A DNA stretch of 64,000 nt from Tetmemena sp. SeJ-2015 (Eukaryota; Ciliophora; Spirotrichea; Sporadotrichida; Oxytrichidae), in the NCBI GenBank assembly GCA_027382625.1, contig JAJKFJ010020858.1:1-64000 (forward strand). The letters run 5' to 3'. This document shows, in pieces, positions 58,920 through 64,000 of the stretch. A program made the position numbers and the translations under genes. Under the pieces are notes generated by a model, which saw nothing but the letters and a program-made list of their open reading frames with translations, was not told the origin of the DNA and did no database searches. The stretch's first letter is position 1. Each line of letters opens with the position of its first letter.

Positions 58920-59347
58920 ATGAAATTTAAATACTACAAACATCAAAAGAGGACTTTGAAGTTCAGCATCTCTTCGATATTCTAACTTTCACTTTATCTT
59001 TTAAAAGCTACAAAATGCACTCAATCACTCTGTAATCCTATGCGTTGCTCAGCAGGTTGCTGCGTTGACTATAAATGCGCAGAGTCTAAGCATGAGTGCC
59101 AGTAGCTCTATGACGCCTATATGCTTTATTACTCCACTGTGGTATTCTCCTTCGTCCTTGCTCTAAATTTAATTTCATTATATTTTCTCTAACTGGGGTG
59201 ATCTCCTTCATCTATGGGGTAATTTTAATGCACAGGAGGTTAAGACAGCACAATAAAAATGCAGATGAATAGCTTCAAGCAATTGTGAAGAAGATAAGTG
59301 GCGCAGGGATCAGGAAGAGAGGAAGAGGAGTGAATTCCTCGTAGTGA
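58920..59347 (+). CDS. Cysteine-rich single-pass membrane protein (possibly N-terminal part of the following gene)
   Basis: Two possible starts: ATG 58920 (MKFKYYKHQKRTLKF) or ATG 59040 (MRCSAGCCVDYKCAES). The segment CNPMRCSAGCCVDYKCAESKHE is Cys-rich and precedes a hydrophobic span; after removing a 26-bp IES (59161-59186) it reads STVVFSFVLALTGVISFI, then YGVILMHRRLRQHNK, a typical stop-transfer. The frame closes at TGA 59345-59347 (RKRGRGVNSSQ). With a one-base correction near 59265 the protein would continue into the frame EEDKWRRDQEERKRSEFL of the next entry, giving one membrane protein with a long cytoplasmic tail; I cannot decide between the two. If the 58920 start is used, only 22 bp separate it from the start of the divergent U11/U12-35K-like gene. 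Confidence 0.55.
59161..59186 (+). other. IES, 26 bp, pointer CTCTAA
   Basis: CTCTAA is repeated at 59161-59166 and 59187-59192. Deletion of 26 bp turns two out-of-frame hydrophobic pieces into one continuous transmembrane helix (FSFVLAL-TGVISFIYG). It is the shortest insert found here. Confidence 0.7.
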
Positions 59348-60820
59348 GAGACTATGTGGAGCTCTAAAACAAGAAGAGAGCTTATGTGCAGGACAAAGTG
59401 GAATTGGTAGAGGCAGCTCAAAGAGGTGGCAGAGAACTGGCTGAGAATTAATCCAAGAGTGTTTAAGATGCCTTGAAGTATTTAAATTTAAACATGTTAA
59501 TTGTAGTGTGCAATTTATATTCAGTTATAATTTTTATGAAGAAAACGAGGGAGAAGTAGAAGAAGAGAGAAAAAGCCAGATTTGAAAAGCTTTAGCTGAG
59601 TTGTACGAGCATAAACGAAAGTTGCCTAAGAGTTTGTATCTCCCATAACCTGATTTGCTGTCTCTCGCAGAAAACTAAGATGAATAGCAGCTTGAAGCAG
59701 AATAATAATCCAATATTTTTTTCTTATGTGAAATAGCTTGATTAGAAAGCGCTTTTGTAAATCATAAACCAAAGGCGCAGAAAGCAAGGCTTAGAGATTG
59801 TTACAAATTTATCAGAAATCAAACATTAGAGATAGGTTATGGATCGGATGGTGGGAATGAGGACATTTAAGAAATATTGGGCAAAGATTACAACTTAAGA
59901 GAGGCAAGCAATTATTATATTAAAAATTTGGTATAATTATAAACTTAAATTAAGTGAATGAAAAGCGAAGAGTAAAGTTGGAAATATAAAAAATGCAAAT
60001 GAAATAGAGTACTAGACAAGTTTTAAATAGTTTCTCACTTTATTTTTATAAGATGGACCATTCGAGGCAGAATAATCTGGTGGGTACTTCATCCTTGGCA
60101 AAAGCAATAGACTATATAGAGCTTTTCGCAGAGAATTCATAGATCAACCTATAGATTCCATTTTGTAAAAAGGGTCTCCCTTACTACTCACAGACAGAAG
60201 AGAAGGTCAAATAAAAAAAGCTAGAAACCCTCCAGTAAGGTTTCTCAAAGAGATATAAACGCTCCTTAGTAATTTCCTACTTAGAAGTTATAAGAGGAAA
60301 CTAGGATTGATTAGAAACAAGTTGGAGCGAAGAATATAATCTTCATTAATTTTAATGAGCACCTGCAATTAACAACTTTATGTCTGAAAACAAGCGCATA
60401 GAACTTATTGGGGATAAGTTATAGAAAATTAATAGGGTGTCTAGGAGAGCTAGCATCCTCGTAGGCTTAAGGAGGAAAAGTCTCTCACCCACTAGAAGTC
60501 AAATAGTCACTGACAAGCCAGATATGGAAGATCAAGATTAAAATGACTAGGATAGCAGTCAAGCAAAAAGAGCAAGTCAAACAAAGGACACTGATGATAA
60601 GGCTTACTTCAAAAGAAGAGTTTCTTTTGGCAAAAGGGAAAACCTAATTGCAGAGGAAGATGGAATACTTGATCAACTCAGGAAAGACTACTTCTAAAAG
60701 CAACAAATAGAACATCAAAGTGTATCAATAAGCTCGAGTGAATCGAATAGCGAAAGCAGCATTCGCACTGAGAGCAGTAAATCAAATGCAGTAGAAGAAG
60801 AAAGGAAGATATAATCATGA
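59263..60820 (+). CDS. Protein with IQ-like motif and Ser-rich C-terminus, unknown
   Basis: An open frame starts EEDKWRRDQEERKRSEFLVV and DYVELQNKKRAYVQDKVELVE (helical, charged), then MKKTREKQKKREKARFEKLQ and LDQKALLQIINQRRRKQGLE. ERQAIIILKIWYNYKLKL is IQ-like (calmodulin/myosin-light-chain binding). Later exons read MDHSRQNNLVGTSSLAKAIDY, GFSKRYKRSLVISYLEVIRG, VSRRASILVGLRRKSLSP and ISSSESNSESSIRTESSKSN, ending at TGA 60818-60820. RRASIL and RRKSLSP look like basophilic kinase sites. It may be the cytoplasmic tail of the membrane protein just upstream, but no channel pore or catalytic domain is visible, so function stays open. Confidence 0.5.
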
Positions 60821-60939
60821 TTATCGCTTCTGAACATCTTAATAGATTAGATTTCTCTTTTTTAATCCCTTTAGAAGAATATAGATTTAAATAAATAATG
60901 TTAAAAATCATAATATTAATCTTAGGTTGTGTCATGGAA

Positions 60940-62009
60940 TAGTTTACCCTCCAATAAACTTAGGTTTGTGACTGAGGCTGCTCTTATCATACTGGTTGCT
61001 AAGGGATCGAGAATGCTGTAGACCTTGCTATTCTTATATTTGAATCAAATTTATTTAAAAAGTGAGTACTTAATTTTTATCTGCATAATATTTGTCTAAG
61101 AGATAAGTGCAACTGCAATTTCATCTAGGATTTGATTGGTGATCTCTAAATAGAATAAGAGCACGATTTTAAAGAGAGAATTAACGGCTGTGCCTCCGAT
61201 CAGATGAACAGATGCAAAACTCTTTAAGCCTCTTTCTAAATGAAGGACTGCATGACTGAGATACTTACTGAATGTTCTTTACTTCTCAATTCTGATGCTT
61301 CAGAAATCAAAAAAAATTGATTAAATTCTAGTCATATTTTTTAACTTAAAGCGAAGAGCAAGCATGTGAAAGGTTAGGACTGACGTAATCAGAGTGTGAA
61401 GACATCTAAAGAGTAGTGTGTAAATATATTTTTATAGTAGTCGATATACTGAACTATGACGAGAAAATAGAATTCCACAGTTAAAGTATGTCGGATGGCC
61501 AGAAGTTAATAGAGAAAAAGAAGTATGAGAGAGCTAAACTAGCAGAGACCAGTGATCAAGAAATTATGAAGAGCTTCTTCTAATACATGAGAATATTCCA
61601 AATCAAAATGCCATAGTTTGACACACTACATGCTCAACATGAGTTCCTCAAATTAATAGATATTAAAAGTAATTTGCTTTAATATGTTTCCATCAATCAA
61701 AAGGAGAAGAAGAGAAATTAAGCTAAGAAGAATAATAAGATATCTCCCATCCTAACCTGTTTCATATATAGTATTAAAGAATTGGAAAAATTCCTGTTCA
61801 TTTTAGGTTAGGTAGCTAACTAATTTTAAATCTTCAAAAACTCTGGAGTTTTGTCAGAATTAAGAGCTTAGCAGGCTAAAATGCCAAACTTTAGAGAATA
61901 ATTTAAGAAAAATAAACAAGAATAAGATGACTATTACAAGAATGAAGACTATAAATAGAAGCATAAAACTATTGAAAATGGATATTATGATCATTTAGAA
62001 TTATGATTT
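60940..62009 (+). CDS. Cysteine-containing protein with basic C-terminus, unknown
   Basis: Exons: SYHTGCQGIENAVDLAILIFES (about 60985-61065, or the overlapping frame LRFVTEAALIILVAKGSRML), CNCNFIQDLIGDLQIEQEHDF with NGCASDQMNRCKTLQASF and MKDCMTEILTECSLLLNS (about 61100-61320), EEQACERLGLTQSECEDIQRV (about 61350-61420), then a charged tail (KLIEKKKYERAKLAE, RNQAKKNNKISPIL, FKKNKQEQDDYYKNED), ending at TGA 62007-62009. The regularly spaced cysteines in helical segments are reminiscent of saposin-like or other disulfide helical domains, but the pattern is not diagnostic. The start codon was not located; the 5' exon is uncertain. Confidence 0.45.
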
Positions 62010-62058
62010 ATTAAAGAACTTAAATAAATCTTAACTATATTAAAATATAAGTCTTAAA

Positions 62059-63402
62059 GATCAAAAGCCAAATATTTCATATCTATTGTCATAGATCTCG
62101 CAAGCTTTTCTGATGTGGTTCTGAAACATGTCATAGCGTGACTCGTCCTTTCCTCTCCACATACTTTCTTTTCCATACAGCATCCCACACCCACTAAACC
62201 CAGCTATCCTCATAAATCCAACATAAAATCCTCGTAGATACATCTTTTGAAGACTCTTATTTATTCCATGCTCACCATCTGAAGGGTAATCATAATGACT
62301 TAGTCCATATTTAATCAGCATTTATTGAAAGAAGTAAAGTACTCTATCTTCAAAGTGTGCCACATTCTAGAAGATCTCGATTGGAAGTGCATAGTATAAG
62401 AGGAAGGATAAATCTGCTACACCATTTCCAATAGCCACAGTCTGCCAATCTATCATATAAACCTTTCTGTTTTAATCAGTAGACATCATTATATTTCTGT
62501 TCGTAAAGTCACTGTGGAAAATAGTCATGGGTCCATCTGTCAAAGAATGAAAGTACTTTTCCATATTTTCCAAAAGCCAGTTCACAACTTCCAGCAATTT
62601 AGTATATTATTCTCCTCTCAAATGATCTCTAAACTCAGGAAGATTTCTTTTGAAAATTTTGATGATTCTTTCATCATCGATTTTTAAGAGTTGTTTATTT
62701 TAAATGAGTTGAGTTAACTTGCTATTATTCCACCAATGAGCATGAAAAGCAGCCAAATTATCAACTACCTTGAGCAAGTTATAGAGATCAAAGCACTCTG
62801 GAGTGAGATATTTTACGAGCTAAACGTTTCTTGCAAAACTTAAGTCTTCCATAAGCATAAAAATGAGAAATACCTTATAATGAATGAATACATGACATAT
62901 CTAACAGGTTATTTCTTTGCAGCTTAATCATCAACCTCCCAATCGCGAATATAACATACGTAGCTCTTTGGTACGGCAGGCTCTACAAATTCAGTGCCTA
63001 TGTAACTGAGAACAAAAGATTCATCTTCTAGTCTGAACTGCTCACTTTACATACTGCAGACCTTTAGTACATAGCTTTTCTTTAATTGCCAAGTATATAA
63101 ATCCTCTTGTTCTTTACCTTTAATCTCATTTGAAGATTTTTAGTCCTCTTAATCTTGCTTTGGTTTCTTAGATTGACACATTATGTAAGTTAGCTTAAAG
63201 ATAGCCCCAGAGAAGCCTACATCTTGACTAATATTCCTATGATCAAACTTAGTGATGGATACATCCTCCTTAATTAAACCTGCGTCTCTAAATATTTTAG
63301 TCATATTTTTCGGTCTTAAAATATCTTGCGTGTATATTTTGCTATTCTTATCTTGAAGCTCTTTTAAGGAGCGTACTTTCTGAGGAAAATACTATTCTGA
63401 AT
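62059..63402 (-). CDS. Aminoglycoside phosphotransferase/ecdysteroid-kinase-like small-molecule kinase
   Basis: The kinase-like fold is recognisable: ILRPKNMTKIFRDAGLI and VGFSGAIFKLTYI (N-lobe), ESFVLSYIGTEFVEPAVPKSY, LMEDLSFARNVQLVKYLT (hinge, typical LLMEDLS), LKVVDNLAAFHAHWWNN, and the catalytic region MTIFHSDFTNRNIM (Brenner-type HxDxxxxN) with YMIDWQTVAIGNGVADLSFLL (IDWQ plus DL). It ends RKACEIYDNRYEIFGF at TGA 62061-62059. Members of this clan (APH, choline kinase, EcK/CHK) phosphorylate small alcohols or antibiotics; the substrate here is unknown. An intron lies near 62870-62920. No separate start codon was found: the coding frame appears to continue upstream into the NMNAT-like segment. 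Confidence 0.8.
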
Positions 63403-63419
63403 CTAGATTTCAATAAAAC

Positions 63420-64000
63420 AATAATTAAAATGATTAGGAAGCTGCTTGAATAATCCTCTTTTGCTTATAAATTTAACCATCTTCTGGTTTCTGAGGCAGA
63501 AATTTAGCTCTTCTAGTTATTGACTGGTATCGTTTAGCTTCATTGCATTTCTTATTCTTGTAGATGATATACCCAGTTCTTCACATTCATGCCAATTACT
63601 ACAAAAAATTAATGAAAATTAATTTCAAAGCCAGTGCAAACGAGAATGATATTCTTTCGGGTGTCTTTCTTTTAATTCTTCCAAGCCTGTGACTGAGTTT
63701 AGCTATCTTATCTCTTATGGCCTGTTATTCATAAATCATAACTTCTTTAAAATTAAAATAAGAGTCTTATTTCTAATAAAGAGTTTAAATAGAAGTAAAT
63801 TGCATGTATATTCTACTTTTCATAATTGATTTAACTTTTTCAATAGATATATAGAGCATGTGAAAACCCTTATTCGCTAGATCTTAATAAAATATAAACT
63901 CGATAATTTTAGGCTAGATTTTTTGGAAGCACTTCAATCCAATCTGTACCCATAATCCAAAATATCTCCACCATATCTTTACCAACATCTAGTCGATATT
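63420..64000 (-). CDS. NMNAT/nicotinate-nucleotide adenylyltransferase-like segment, 5' truncated by window edge
   Basis: The minus strand reads FWIMGTDWIEVLPK (like the GxDxxxxLPxW block of the family) near 63900-63950, and CEELGISSTRIRNAMKLND near 63540-63600. ISSTRIR matches the adenylyltransferase signature ISSTxIR. The following FISKRGLFKQL fits the family's C-terminal helix. These enzymes make NAD(+) or its deamido form from the mononucleotide and ATP. The nucleotide-binding N-terminus (GxFxPxHxGH) would lie beyond position 64000. AT-rich interruptions (about 63610-63840) separate the two blocks. Downstream the frame runs, across a 17-nt GT-AG-like gap (63403-63419), into the small-molecule kinase frame, so this may be the N-terminal half of a fused protein. 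Confidence 0.6.

Noticed and set aside
1..64000. Paramecium or Tetrahymena origin
   Set aside because: Same stop reassignment, but Paramecium IESs are bounded by TA and its introns are 20-35 nt, and Tetrahymena IESs are largely intergenic; here pointers are varied 3-6 bp words inside coding sequence.
1..64000. Euplotes origin with +1 programmed frameshifting
   Set aside because: Euplotes uses TAA/TAG as stops and TGA as Cys, the opposite of what is seen; the frame shifts are not at AAA-TAA/TAG slippery stops.

Overview
The window looks like germline (micronuclear) DNA of a ciliate, most likely a spirotrich/hypotrich of the Oxytricha-Stylonychia-Tetmemena type. Three observations support this. 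(1) Recognisable proteins (citrate synthase, dCMP deaminase, protein kinases, a U11/U12-35K-like protein) read through only if TAA and TAG are glutamine and TGA is the sole stop. (2) Genes carry short GT-AG introns (about 25-80 nt). (3) Conserved coding sequence is also interrupted by short AT-rich segments that are not GT-AG introns but are flanked by 3-6 bp direct repeats. Removing the segment plus one repeat copy restores the conserved protein, as expected for internal eliminated sequences (IESs) with pointers. I place 13 of these. The species call is inference; the code and the pointer-flanked interruptions are read from the sequence.

Layout. 1-9852 (-): very large signal-peptide protein with many GG-hydrophobic (PMP/beta-helix-like) repeats, running off the left edge. 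10499-about 12840 (-): cysteine-rich surface-type protein. 13481-14323 (+): unknown, possibly cyclin-like. 16274-16521 (-): small GC-richer gene. 17581-24000: low-complexity and coiled-coil proteins on both strands. 24412-27279 and 28291-30679 (+): two large Ser/Asn/Gln-rich proteins. 30.7-37.1 kb: very AT-rich stretch without a recognisable gene. 37.1-39.9 (+): protein with a possible NBR1-type Ig-like domain. 40.7-43.1 (+): small protein, then a C2H2 zinc-finger protein. 43.8-45.5 (+): Q/N-rich protein. 46.3-47.9 (-): dCMP deaminase with an N-terminal P-loop domain. 48.5-50.25 (+): citrate synthase. 50.4-50.8 (+): small unknown. 50.9-52.3 and 52.8-55.3 (-): two Ser/Thr kinases. 56.0-57.3 (+): coiled-coil protein. 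57.35-58.9 (-): U11/U12-35K-like minor-spliceosome protein. 58.9-60.8 (+): Cys-rich membrane segment and IQ-motif/Ser-rich segment. 60.9-62.0 (+): unknown Cys-containing protein. 62.06-63.4 (-): EcK/APH-type small-molecule kinase, directly preceded by an NMNAT-like coding segment that runs off the right edge.

The genes do not form a pathway or operon; in such germlines neighbouring loci usually end up on separate macronuclear nanochromosomes. All genes that could be followed are collinear (non-scrambled). Several conserved genes also need single-base frame corrections, often in homopolymers; these look like assembly errors, though frameshifting is not excluded. I saw no rRNA, tRNA, CRISPR array, telomeric C4A4 run or recognisable transposase. 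Exon boundaries are given only where the sequence made them clear; gene ends are the first in-frame TGA.
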